From Paenibacillus ehimensis NBRC 15659 (lineage in GTDB: Bacteria; Bacillota; Bacilli; Paenibacillales; NBRC-103111), in NCBI RefSeq assembly GCF_004000785.1, contig NZ_BILX01000034.1, positions 1 through 64,000 on the forward strand: 64,000 bases of DNA. Direction: 5' to 3'. Under the pieces are notes generated by a model that saw nothing but the letters and a program-made list of their open reading frames with translations, did not search any database and was not told where the DNA came from. Within the stretch, counting starts at the first letter, position 1. Each line of letters opens with the position of its first letter. This document shows, piece after piece, positions 44,713-52,655 of the stretch. Made by a program: the position numbers and the translations under genes.

Positions 44713-45588
44713 TTATGCAAAAAGCGAAGCGATAAATTGTTTTTCTTGTTCCGTGACGTCCACGAGCGGCAGACGAACCCCGCCCACGCGAAGTCCTTTT
44801 AGGTTGAGCGCATGCTTGACAGGAGCAGGACTCGGTACGCGATGAGGGCATAAGAACAGCCCGCGGAACACCGGTAGCAACTGGCCATGAAGCCTCGCTG
44901 CCTCTTTTACTTCGCCCTGCAAGTAACGATCGATCATCGTTCTCATTTCTTTGCCGATCACATGGCTGGCAACGCTCACGATTCCCCGCGCTCCCACCGC
45001 CAAAGCGGGGAGTGTGGCGCTATCGTCGCCGCTGTAGACAAGAAAGCCCGGGGCGGCACCGGTAATGATCTGTGTCAACTGGTCCGTATCGGTGCAGTCC
45101 TTCGTCGCTACGATGTTCGGAATGTGCGACAAACGAATCGTCGTTTCCGGGTCGATATTGACGCCGGTCCGCCCGGGCACGTTATAAAGAATGATCGGGA
45201 TGTTAACCGACTCGGCAATGGCTTTGTAATGCTGAAAAAGTCCTTCTTGCGAAGGCCGATTGTAGTACGGCGCCACCAGAAGCAGCGCATCGACACCCAG
45301 CTTTTCGGCCGCTTGCGACAAATGAATGGAATGAGCGGTATCGTAGCTGCCGGTCCCTGCAATTATTTTGCAGCGGCCGCGCGCGTGCTTTACAGCCCTT
45401 TGAAAACTTTCGAGCTTCTCTTCATCAGTTAGCGTAGGAGATTCGCCGGTTGTGCCGCAGATGACGAGACTGTCGCTTTGCTGCTCCTCGATCAAGTAGT
45501 CCATCACGTTCTCAAATTGTGTCCAGTCGATACTAAGCTTGTCATCGAACGGCGTAACCATGGCGGTTATCATTGTGCCAAAATCCAC
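44713..45588 (-). CDS. dapA: 4-hydroxy-tetrahydrodipicolinate synthase
   Basis: A 291-residue TIM-barrel aldolase. GTTGESPTL near 44, YNVPGRTG near 133 with the catalytic Tyr, and Schiff-base Lys in VATKDCTD near 162. It condenses aspartate semialdehyde with pyruvate, the branch point to diaminopimelate, lysine and, through dpaAB, dipicolinate. GTG start with AGGAGGAG upstream. It follows dapG by about 28 bases and ends in a strong terminator. Confidence 0.97.
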   Translation of the reverse strand: MDFGTMITAMVTPFDDKLSIDWTQFENVMDYLIEEQQSDSLVICGTTGESPTLTDEEKLESFQRAVKHARGRCKIIAGTGSYDTAHSIHLSQAAEKLGVDALLLVAPYYNRPSQEGLFQHYKAIAESVNIPIILYNVPGRTGVNIDPETTIRLSHIPNIVATKDCTDTDQLTQIITGAAPGFLVYSGDDSATLPALAVGARGIVSVASHVIGKEMRTMIDRYLQGEVKEAARLHGQLLPVFRGLFLCPHRVPSPAPVKHALNLKGLRVGGVRLPLVDVTEQEKQFIASLFA

Positions 45589-45616
45589 GTGCTGTCTCCT
45601 CCTAAAACATTATGCG

Positions 45617-46834
45617 TTATCTATGGAGCTCGAATTTGCGGTGCAGGGCACGGACGGCTTTGACCATATCGTCGCCTTGCACCAATACCCAGATGGTTGT
45701 GTTCGAATCGGCAGATTGCAGAATTTGGATGTCCTCTTCCGTAAGCGCTTCGACAATGTGGGCCATGATGCCGGGTACGCCGTTCATTCCCGCCCCGATG
45801 ATCGAAACTTTCGCGCAGTTCGGCGTGATGTGCGGCGTGTAGCCCATTCCTTGAAGCGTTTCGGCCGCCCGCTCCGCCTCATGATCAAAGACCGTGTATA
45901 CGACGCCGGACGGGTTGACGTTAATAAAATCGACGCTGATTCGCTGCCGCGCCATCGCTTTAAACACGTTAAGCTGAAGATCGTAGCTGCCTTCCTGAGG
46001 CGCTACCCGAATTTGCGAGATATTCGGCACGTGGGCGATGCCCGTCACAAACCGGTCCTGGACTGCGTCCGATTCGTTCCGAAGCGCGTCGGCATGCGTA
46101 ACAAGCGTTCCCTTGTCCTTGGAAAACGTAGAGCGCACCCTCACCGGAATCCCGGCATTCATAGCGACTTCTACCGCTCTGGGATGAATGACCTTGGCGC
46201 CCAGATGCGCCATGTTGCAGATTTCCATATACGAGACGACCGAAAGCGGCCTTGCTTCTTCCACGATCCGCGGATCTGCCGTCAAAATACCGCTCACATC
46301 CGTGAAGATTTCAACGAGCTCCGCATTTAAAGCCGCTCCAAGCGCGGTAGCCGACGTGTCGCTTCCGCCCCGGCCGAGCGTCGTGAAATCGCCCGTCGCC
46401 GTCTCGCCTTGAAAGCCGGCGACGATAACGACGTTCCCCTGCTCCAGCAGCTCAAGCATCCGCCCCGGCCGGATCGAGACGATTTGGGCATTGCCGAACT
46501 CGTCATTCGTTAAAATTCCCGCTTGCGCACCGGTTAAAGCAACGGCAGGAATGCCTTCGGCGTTCAGTAGGCTGCAAAGCGTAGCGGCCGAGATGAATTC
46601 GCCGCAGCATAGCAGCATATCTCTTTCGCGCGCAGGAAGATTATTTCCATTTTGACCAATCCAATCCAGTAGCGTGTCCGTTGCGTAAGGCTCCCCTCTG
46701 CGACCCATAGCCGAAACAACAACAACCGTTTTGTATTCTTGGTTCAAAGCATCTTGGATGTGTTCAATAACGTGTGTTCTAGCCTCGGCTGTGGAAAGAG
46801 ATGTGCCTCCAAATTTTTGCACCAAGATCCTCAT
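45617..46834 (-). CDS. dapG: Aspartate kinase (DapG type)
   Basis: A 405-residue aspartokinase with VQKFGGTSLS at the N-terminus, SAMGRRGEPYATDTLL near 42, GGSDTSATALGAAL near 170, and two C-terminal ACT domains (from about 255) that bind regulatory ligand. The size and the position between asd and dapA match B. subtilis dapG (diaminopimelate-sensitive aspartokinase I). ATG 46834 is six bases after GGGGAGA. Feedback class is inferred from position only. Confidence 0.93.
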   Translation of the reverse strand: MRILVQKFGGTSLSTAEARTHVIEHIQDALNQEYKTVVVVSAMGRRGEPYATDTLLDWIGQNGNNLPARERDMLLCCGEFISAATLCSLLNAEGIPAVALTGAQAGILTNDEFGNAQIVSIRPGRMLELLEQGNVVIVAGFQGETATGDFTTLGRGGSDTSATALGAALNAELVEIFTDVSGILTADPRIVEEARPLSVVSYMEICNMAHLGAKVIHPRAVEVAMNAGIPVRVRSTFSKDKGTLVTHADALRNESDAVQDRFVTGIAHVPNISQIRVAPQEGSYDLQLNVFKAMARQRISVDFINVNPSGVVYTVFDHEAERAAETLQGMGYTPHITPNCAKVSIIGAGMNGVPGIMAHIVEALTEEDIQILQSADSNTTIWVLVQGDDMVKAVRALHRKFELHR

Positions 46835-46872
46835 CTGATCTCTCCCCTTATCCATCTGCCATAGTTAAAAGC

Positions 46873-46907
46873 AAAATTCTGGCTTCCTGAATGTCTCAGA
46901 AAGCCAG
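46873..46907 (-). terminator. Intrinsic terminator between asd and dapG
   Basis: CTGGCTTTCTGA pairs with TCAGGAAGCCAG (one mismatch), then AATTTTGCTTTT on the minus strand. It would partly separate dpaAB-asd from dapG-dapA. Confidence 0.75.
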
Positions 46908-46918
46908 TATAGTTCCAT

Positions 46919-47959
46919 TTATTGCTGCTCGATCGCGATGTATTCGGCAATTTGAACGGCGTTCCAAGCCGCTCCCTTCAGCAGGTTGTCGGATACGATC
47001 CACAGATTGAGGGCTCTCGGGTTGCTAAGATCGCGGCGAATACGGCCGACGAACGTTTCCAGCTTACCTGCGGCTTCCGTAGCCAGCGGATACAGCTGTT
47101 CGGCAGCGTTATCCTGCACCACGATCCCCGGGGCATCCGCCAGCAGGCGTTTCACCTCTTCGATATCGAAATCTTGCTTAAGCTCGACATAAACCGATTC
47201 GGAATGGCCGTAAACGACCGGAATCCGCACGCAAGTCGCGGTAACTTCCAGCGTGTCGTCACCCATAATTTTTTTTGTTTCGTTGATCATTTTCATTTCT
47301 TCATAAGTAAAGCCATTTTCCACAAATTTGTCGATTTGCGGAATAGCGTTGAATGCGATTTGATGCTTGACCGGCAAAGAGCCTACCGGCAAAATTTGCG
47401 GCTCCACAACATTTCCTTCCAGGACTTCGCGGGACTGGCGGAGCATCTCGTTAATCGCGCTGGCGCCGGCGCCGGATACGGCTTGGTAAGTGGAAACGAT
47501 GATGCGGGAAATGCCGAAACGGTCGTATAGCGGCTTCAACGTCTGCACCATTTGAATCGTAGAGCAGTTCGGGTTGGCAATGACGCCTTTGTGGTCGCTG
47601 ACTTTGTCGATATTTACCTCAGGTACGACAAGCGGCGTTTCCGGGTCCATCCGGAACGCGCTGGTATTGTCGATACATACGGTTCCGTGCTTGATCGCTT
47701 CCGGAACCAGCGCCCGGCTGACGTCGCCTCCTGCGCTGAACAGGGCGATGTCCACGCCTTTAAAGCTGTCCGGCGTTGCTTCTTCAATCGTCACTTCACG
47801 GCCTTTGAACTGAAGTTTCTTGCCTGCCGACCGGGCCGAGGACAAGAGCTTCAGCTCTTGAATGGGGAAATTCCGTTCAGTCAGCAAACGGAGGATCTGT
47901 TCTCCTACGGCACCTGTCGCGCCTACTACTGCGACGTTAAACAACTTTTGATTCGACAT
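46919..47959 (-). CDS. asd: Aspartate-semialdehyde dehydrogenase
   Basis: A 346-residue enzyme. NADP-binding VVGATGAVGEQIL near 10, catalytic Cys in NPNCSTIQM near 128-136, VSGAGASAINEM near 165 and His in CVRIPVVYGHSES near 240. It makes aspartate semialdehyde for DapA and for threonine/methionine. Follows dpaB by 43 bases with no terminator between, so it can be read from the dpa promoter during sporulation. Confidence 0.97.
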   Translation of the reverse strand: MSNQKLFNVAVVGATGAVGEQILRLLTERNFPIQELKLLSSARSAGKKLQFKGREVTIEEATPDSFKGVDIALFSAGGDVSRALVPEAIKHGTVCIDNTSAFRMDPETPLVVPEVNIDKVSDHKGVIANPNCSTIQMVQTLKPLYDRFGISRIIVSTYQAVSGAGASAINEMLRQSREVLEGNVVEPQILPVGSLPVKHQIAFNAIPQIDKFVENGFTYEEMKMINETKKIMGDDTLEVTATCVRIPVVYGHSESVYVELKQDFDIEEVKRLLADAPGIVVQDNAAEQLYPLATEAAGKLETFVGRIRRDLSNPRALNLWIVSDNLLKGAAWNAVQIAEYIAIEQQ

Positions 47960-48002
47960 GTATTGTCCTCTCCCCTAAAGATAAATGATGAAAAATGCAG
48001 GA

Positions 48003-48596
48003 TCAGTAATTAAACCGTTCAATCAGCATCGGCTGCAGCTGCTTGCCCTGAAGGGCCGCTTCGCAAGCTTCCATGATCAAATCCATACGCGCCACAAGCG
48101 AATTCGGCTTGACCGTCGGCGCATCCTGGCCGAACGGGACGAAATAAATGTTTTTGGTAATCAGAAGCTTACCGATGTTCGTCGCGTTCAGTCCCAATCC
48201 GTCATTTGTCGAAATCGCCAGCACGAGCGGTCTCCCGTTGCGCATCTGCGCTTTGGCCGCCATCAGCACGGGACTTTCCGTCATGGCGTTGGCAAGCTTG
48301 CTCGTCGTATTCCCGGTACAGGGGGCAATAACCATTATGTCGAGGAGTTTCGAAGGACCGAGCGGTTCTGCATCTACAATTGAAGAAATAATATCATTTC
48401 CTGTGATCTCTTTCAACTCTTTTTGCCAATTTGCCGAGGTGCCGAAACGCGTGTCCGTGGTCATGATCGTATTGGATACGATGGGCACGACTTTGGCCCC
48501 GGCATCGACAAAGCGCCGGATTTGCGGCATCGTTTCGGCAAACGTGCAGTGAGAGCCGGTCAACGCGAAGCCCACCGTCAATTGATCCCAGTTCAT
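48003..48596 (-). CDS. dpaB: Dipicolinate synthase subunit B
   Basis: A 197-residue flavoprotein-fold subunit (SpoVFB). Features are VGFALTGSHCTFAE near 8, PCTGNTTSKLANAMTESPV near 90 and DGLGLNATNIGKLL near 130. With DpaA it oxidises dihydrodipicolinate to dipicolinic acid in the mother cell. Its ATG overlaps the dpaA stop (ATGA), so the subunits are co-translated. Confidence 0.96.
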   Translation of the reverse strand: MNWDQLTVGFALTGSHCTFAETMPQIRRFVDAGAKVVPIVSNTIMTTDTRFGTSANWQKELKEITGNDIISSIVDAEPLGPSKLLDIMVIAPCTGNTTSKLANAMTESPVLMAAKAQMRNGRPLVLAISTNDGLGLNATNIGKLLITKNIYFVPFGQDAPTVKPNSLVARMDLIMEACEAALQGKQLQPMLIERFNY

Positions 48597-49492
48597 TCCC
48601 CGTTCCTCCTTCGTCTTGCGTCCTCCATGATGATGCGGGTCAGCGTATCGGCAATGATGCGCCCGGCCGTCTTCGGGGCGACAATCCCGGGCAGCCCCGG
48701 CGCGAGCATCGCCTTGACACCGCGTTTTTCGGCATAGCGGAAATCGGTTCCGCCCGGCCTGGATGCAAGATCGATAATAATGGCGCGATGCGGGATATTG
48801 GCGATGACTTGGGCGGTGACCACCATGGCCGGGATGGTGTTGAACAGCAAATCCACTTGGGATACGTGGGAAATCAGCTCTTGCGTATAAAAGGGGTTCA
48901 TTCCCATCTCGATCGCACGGGCGTAATATTCAGGCTTGTTCACGCCCACCCTGACCTTCGCGCCCATGCCTTGCAGCGTGCGGGCGAGCGTCGCTCCGGT
49001 TCTTCCGAAGCCCAGCACCATCGATTCCGAACCGTGAATGGTAATATCCGTGTTCTGAATCGCCATCATCACCGCGCCTTCGGCTGTCGGAATGGAGTTG
49101 TAAATCGCCACATCGTCACGGTCGAACAATTCGATCAGCCCGATGCCTTCGTTCGAGCATAATTCGCGTAAGTAAGGTTTGGCCATGCCCGTAAAAATGA
49201 TGGCATGTTTCGGCAGAGCAGCTATATGTTCATGGGTAAGTCGCAATTCTTTGGATGAAAACAGACTGTCCACATTTCCTTGATCGTCCGTCCCAACAGC
49301 AGGCAAAATGACGGCATCCACAGCCTGAAGCGCTTCGGGCGTCAATTCTGCCTTGGTGATCCCGCTTGAACCGTTCTGCAAATTATCAAAGCCGAACAAG
49401 ACGACGGATGCGTCGAGTTCGGAGCATTTATGAATCACCTCGAGCTGCCTGGCATCGCCGCCGATCAACGCTACTTGAATCCCGGTCAGCAT
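48593..49492 (-). CDS. dpaA: Dipicolinate synthase subunit A
   Basis: A 299-residue NAD(P)-binding subunit (SpoVFA). Rossmann-fold segments are QVALIGGDARQLE near the start and MVLGFGRTGATLARTLQ near 157. Forms the dehydrogenase with DpaB. ATG 49492 follows AGAGGTGA. The sigma-K-like promoter upstream fits mother-cell expression as in B. subtilis, where this operon continues into asd-dapG-dapA. Confidence 0.96.
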   Translation of the reverse strand: MLTGIQVALIGGDARQLEVIHKCSELDASVVLFGFDNLQNGSSGITKAELTPEALQAVDAVILPAVGTDDQGNVDSLFSSKELRLTHEHIAALPKHAIIFTGMAKPYLRELCSNEGIGLIELFDRDDVAIYNSIPTAEGAVMMAIQNTDITIHGSESMVLGFGRTGATLARTLQGMGAKVRVGVNKPEYYARAIEMGMNPFYTQELISHVSQVDLLFNTIPAMVVTAQVIANIPHRAIIIDLASRPGGTDFRYAEKRGVKAMLAPGLPGIVAPKTAGRIIADTLTRIIMEDARRRRNGE

Positions 49493-49529
49493 TCATTCTC
49501 ACCTCTTTCCATGTCGCTCTCGATAAATC

Positions 49530-49559
49530 ATCTTATGCGACAGCCCAGAGATGGGTTCC
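49530..49559 (-). promoter_or_regulatory. Sigma-K-like promoter of dpaAB
   Basis: GCATAAGAT fits the -10 consensus (gCATAnnnT) and an AC-containing GAACC lies 17 bases upstream, about 40-70 bases before the dpaA ATG. Confidence 0.68.
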
Positions 49560-49610
49560 AGCAGATCAAGTCCCCAATCGCCAGCGGCTGGGCATCCTTC
49601 GGCGGCCAAC

Positions 49611-49661
49611 AAAAAAGCGCTCTTCCGTCAGGCCGAATTGCCGGCCTGCGGAAAAACGCTT
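49611..49661 (-). terminator. Intrinsic terminator after dut
   Basis: A long imperfect stem (AAGCG.. /CGCTT with an inner GGCC stem), then TTTTTTGTTGG on the minus strand. Confidence 0.82.
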
Positions 49662-49677
49662 AGCTTGTCAGTCTACC

Positions 49678-50133
49678 TTATTTTGTTCCCGTGTGCCCGA
49701 ACCCACCCGCACCGCGTGCCGTCTCGTCCAGCTCGTTTACCTCGGTCAGCGTAATGAGCGGCACCGTTTGGAACACCATTTGCGCAATACGCTCGTTACG
49801 GTTGATGGTAAACGTTTCTTTGCCGTGATTGATCAGCAGCACCTTGACTTCGCCGCGGTAATCGGCATCGATCGTGCCCGGGGTATTTAAGGATGTGATC
49901 CCGTGTTTAAAAGCAAGTCCGCTTCGCGGACGGATTTGGGCTTCCAGCCCTGCCGGCATGGCAAGCGCAAATCCGGTCGGAATGAGCGCCCGTTCGCCCG
50001 GCCCGAGGTCGACCGGCTCGCTTACGGCCGCGTACAAGTCAAAGCCGCTGGCCAGCTCAGACATTTTTTGCGGCAGCGCGATGTCCTCGTTCCCCGGCAG
50101 CCGTTTAATGAACACTTCGATTCGTTCAGACAA
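49678..50133 (-). CDS. dut: dUTP diphosphatase
   Basis: A 151-residue trimeric dUTPase. Motifs: GFDLYAA, RPRSGLAFKHG, TPGTIDADYRGEVKV (motif III), ERIAQMVF (IV) and GAGGFGHTG (C-terminal arm, motif V). Cleaves dUTP to dUMP and keeps uracil out of DNA. TTG 50133 is seven bases after GGAGG and gives MSERIEVFI; the frame to 50193 would overlap too far. It overlaps the end of the M16 gene by eight bases, as in the mlpA-dut order of Bacillales. Confidence 0.95.
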   Translation of the reverse strand: MSERIEVFIKRLPGNEDIALPQKMSELASGFDLYAAVSEPVDLGPGERALIPTGFALAMPAGLEAQIRPRSGLAFKHGITSLNTPGTIDADYRGEVKVLLINHGKETFTINRNERIAQMVFQTVPLITLTEVNELDETARGAGGFGHTGTK

Positions 50134-51376
50134 GCTGATCCCTCCTAAATCCGGCGATGGCATCATTCGTCTGCCCGACCATAGCCAGCGCAAACGGTAC
50201 GGACAGCAGCTCCGACGTCAGCGCTTGAACATGCTCCATCTCCACGCTTTCGATCCGTTGGATCATTTCATCCAGATTGTAATGTCGGCCAAGCATCAGC
50301 TCGTTCTTCCCGATCCGGTTCATCCGGCTGCTCGTGCTTTCCAGGCTCAAAATCAAGCTGCCCTTCATCTGTTCCTTGCCCTTCTTCAGCTCCGTCGGGG
50401 TCAATCCCTTCTCCTTGATGTCGGCCAGCAGCTCAAGCGTCACCTTAAGCACTTCTTCGGTCTGCTTAGGCGCCGTACCGGTATAGACGGTAAACAGACC
50501 GCCATCCTGGTAGGAAGAATGATAGGAATATACCGAGTAGGCCAGCCCGCGTTTCTCGCGGATTTCCTGGAATAACCGGGAGCTCATGCCGCCGCCGATC
50601 GCATTGTTCAGCAGGATCATCGCATACAGCCGGTCGTCCTTCGCAGCTAACCCGGGCAGCGATAAGCAGATATGATTTTGCTCGGTTTTCTTCTGATGGT
50701 ACTCGGAGCCGCTCCGGAATGCCAAAGGCTCAAGCGGAGCCTGCGAGCCCGCATTCGCGAAGCTGCCAAAATGCTTCTCGATCAACCCGACGACATCGTC
50801 GTTGATGTTGCCGGCGATGCTGATGACCGTATTGGCAATCGTATACTGCGACTTCATATACTCCTTGAGCGTATCGGAGGTCATTGCCGCCAGATTGCTT
50901 TGCGTGCCGATGATGGTACGTCCAAGCGAATGCCCGCCGAAAGCGGCCCGGGCAATAAGATCGTGCACCATATCGTCGGGGGTATCTTCATACATCGCTA
51001 TTTCTTCGTAGATTACATTTTTTTCCTTTTCCAATTCCGTCTCATCGAATAACGAACCGAAAAACATGTCGGAGAGCACTTCCACCGCAAGCGGCAGATG
51101 CTCGTCCAGCACCTTGCAATAATAGCATGTATACTCCTTGGAGGTGAAGGCGTTCACGTTGCCTCCGATGCCGTCGAAAATTTCGGCGATATCTTTGGCG
51201 GAGTATTTTTCCGTTCCCTTAAAGAGCATATGCTCGATAAAATGCGAAATGCCGTTGTTCGTCTCATGTTCGCTGCGCGATCCGGTTTTGACCCAGATGC
51301 CGAAAGCAACGGAGCGGCACGTCGGAATTTTCTCGATGACGAGCCGCAGTCCGTTGGTAAGTGTGTATTTGTCCAA
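50126..51376 (-). CDS. M16 zinc peptidase, MlpA/YmxG type
   Basis: A 416-residue insulinase-family peptidase with intact HFIEHMLFKGT near residue 51 and the distant Glu in KNVIYEEIAMYED near 130, plus the R/Y motif EKRGLAYSVYSYHSS near 290. It is cytosolic. In B. subtilis MlpA (YmxG) affects protease gene expression and processing. TTG 51376 is preferred, ten bases after GGAGG, giving MDKYTLTNGLRL; ATG 51421 is less supported. It is co-directional and overlapping with dut, and follows the deacetylase gene. Confidence 0.9.
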   Translation of the reverse strand: MDKYTLTNGLRLVIEKIPTCRSVAFGIWVKTGSRSEHETNNGISHFIEHMLFKGTEKYSAKDIAEIFDGIGGNVNAFTSKEYTCYYCKVLDEHLPLAVEVLSDMFFGSLFDETELEKEKNVIYEEIAMYEDTPDDMVHDLIARAAFGGHSLGRTIIGTQSNLAAMTSDTLKEYMKSQYTIANTVISIAGNINDDVVGLIEKHFGSFANAGSQAPLEPLAFRSGSEYHQKKTEQNHICLSLPGLAAKDDRLYAMILLNNAIGGGMSSRLFQEIREKRGLAYSVYSYHSSYQDGGLFTVYTGTAPKQTEEVLKVTLELLADIKEKGLTPTELKKGKEQMKGSLILSLESTSSRMNRIGKNELMLGRHYNLDEMIQRIESVEMEHVQALTSELLSVPFALAMVGQTNDAIAGFRRDQLV

Positions 51377-51445
51377 ACGCTTTAAGCCTCCTCGGTACGG
51401 CGAAGTCTTGATTCCCTGCATAGGTATAACATTCTGATATTACCA

Positions 51446-52486
51446 TTATTGTCCGGCGGACTCAACCTCCGGAACCCGAGCGGGCGAGATTACCTCGCTC
51501 ACGGTGCCCAAAGACAGCCCTTTGGCCCGAATTGCGCGAATGATGCCCGGCAGCGCGGCGCTGCTCGAAGACGTGGGATGCATCAGGATCAGCGAGCCCG
51601 GCTCGATCCGGGTAGCGATTTTATGCACGATGGAAGACGGCTCCGGCTTCTTCCAATCCAACGTATCGATCGTCCACAGAATGGTGCGCAGGTTCATCTC
51701 ATGCGCGACGTCTACGGTCATTTGATTGTAGTCGCCCGATGGCGGGGCAAACAGACGGTTCTGCGCGCCCAATTCCTGCTTCAGCATCGTCTCGGTCTTG
51801 CTGATTTCGGCAGCGGTTTGCGTGCGGCTCAGCTTGCTCATGTCCCGGTGAGAGTAAGCATGATTGGAGACCTCATGTCCTTCCCCCATAATTTTGCGGG
51901 CGGTCGGAATATTCTTTCGCAGCCACATCCCGTCGAAAAAAAAGGTCGCATGCACCTGCTCCTTGCGCAGAACGTCCAGCATCCGCGGCAAATACTCGTC
52001 GCCCCACGCCACATTGATCATGAGAGCCGCCATCGGCTTCGCCGGATTGCCTTTGTAGATGGGATTCGGTCCGAGCTGATCCAGATCGATCTGAGGCGGC
52101 ACCTCGCGGAACACAAGCTGCGGCGTTTCCGGAAACGACTGCTGCTCCGCCAGCTCTAACGACTTCTCCACATCGACCTCAAGCCCGTTATATCCCGGTA
52201 TCGCTTTCCAGACGCGGTCGATCTTGGCATCCACCGGCGGTATATTGCGCTTCGCCGCCTCGGCCTTGATTCTCTCAAGCATTCTGGCACGGCGCTCTCC
52301 CCCTTCGTCATGCCATGCCCTAAGCGAAAGCAGAGAAGACCGCGTCCGTACATCGTCTGCAGCCCATTCGGTGCCGTTCTTTTCTCGCGCATGCTGCACG
52401 AACCGATCGACCTCCGGAGAAAACTGCAGGCCGAGCAGCAGCGCTCCAAAGCATAATGACGCAGCTAACCATTGTTTGCGTTTCAT
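51446..52486 (-). CDS. ylxY: YlxY-type sporulation polysaccharide deacetylase-like protein
   Basis: A 346-residue exported protein. N-terminal signal/anchor (about 4-22), then a NodB domain from about 175. The metal His pair is kept in SNHAYSHRDM (HxxxH), but the catalytic Asp-Asp normally in TFDDG is replaced by NVAWGDEYL, as in the YlxY family (TIGR02873), so true deacetylation is doubtful. Linked to sporulation by family. A CATAAGAT box at 52519-52526 resembles mother-cell sigma -10 elements but lacks a well-placed -35. It follows pnp, as ylxY does in B. subtilis. Confidence 0.88.
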   Translation of the reverse strand: MKRKQWLAASLCFGALLLGLQFSPEVDRFVQHAREKNGTEWAADDVRTRSSLLSLRAWHDEGGERRARMLERIKAEAAKRNIPPVDAKIDRVWKAIPGYNGLEVDVEKSLELAEQQSFPETPQLVFREVPPQIDLDQLGPNPIYKGNPAKPMAALMINVAWGDEYLPRMLDVLRKEQVHATFFFDGMWLRKNIPTARKIMGEGHEVSNHAYSHRDMSKLSRTQTAAEISKTETMLKQELGAQNRLFAPPSGDYNQMTVDVAHEMNLRTILWTIDTLDWKKPEPSSIVHKIATRIEPGSLILMHPTSSSSAALPGIIRAIRAKGLSLGTVSEVISPARVPEVESAGQ

Positions 52487-52591
52487 GCCCATTCTCCTGT
52501 CCACACCTGTTTGTCCCCATCTTATGCCCTGCAGGACAGGTTTAGACCAACGTATAGGGAGCGCCGCGGCTGGAATCCGGAATTTCGGGCA

Positions 52592-52622
52592 AACAAAAAA
52601 GAGACAGACTGCTCTGGCTCTT
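52592..52622 (-). terminator. Intrinsic terminator after pnp
   Basis: AGAG-CAGA pairs with TCTG-CTCT (one internal mismatch), followed by TTTTTTGTTTG on the minus strand. Confidence 0.75.
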
Positions 52623-52655
52623 TCTGCATGCTCGCTTGAACACTCAAGCGTTAAA

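Noticed and set aside
52519-52526. CATAAGAT as a sigma-K promoter of ylxY
   Set aside because: The AC element lies only 13 bases upstream rather than 16-17, and no good sigma-E -35 is present, so I mention it only as a weak hint.
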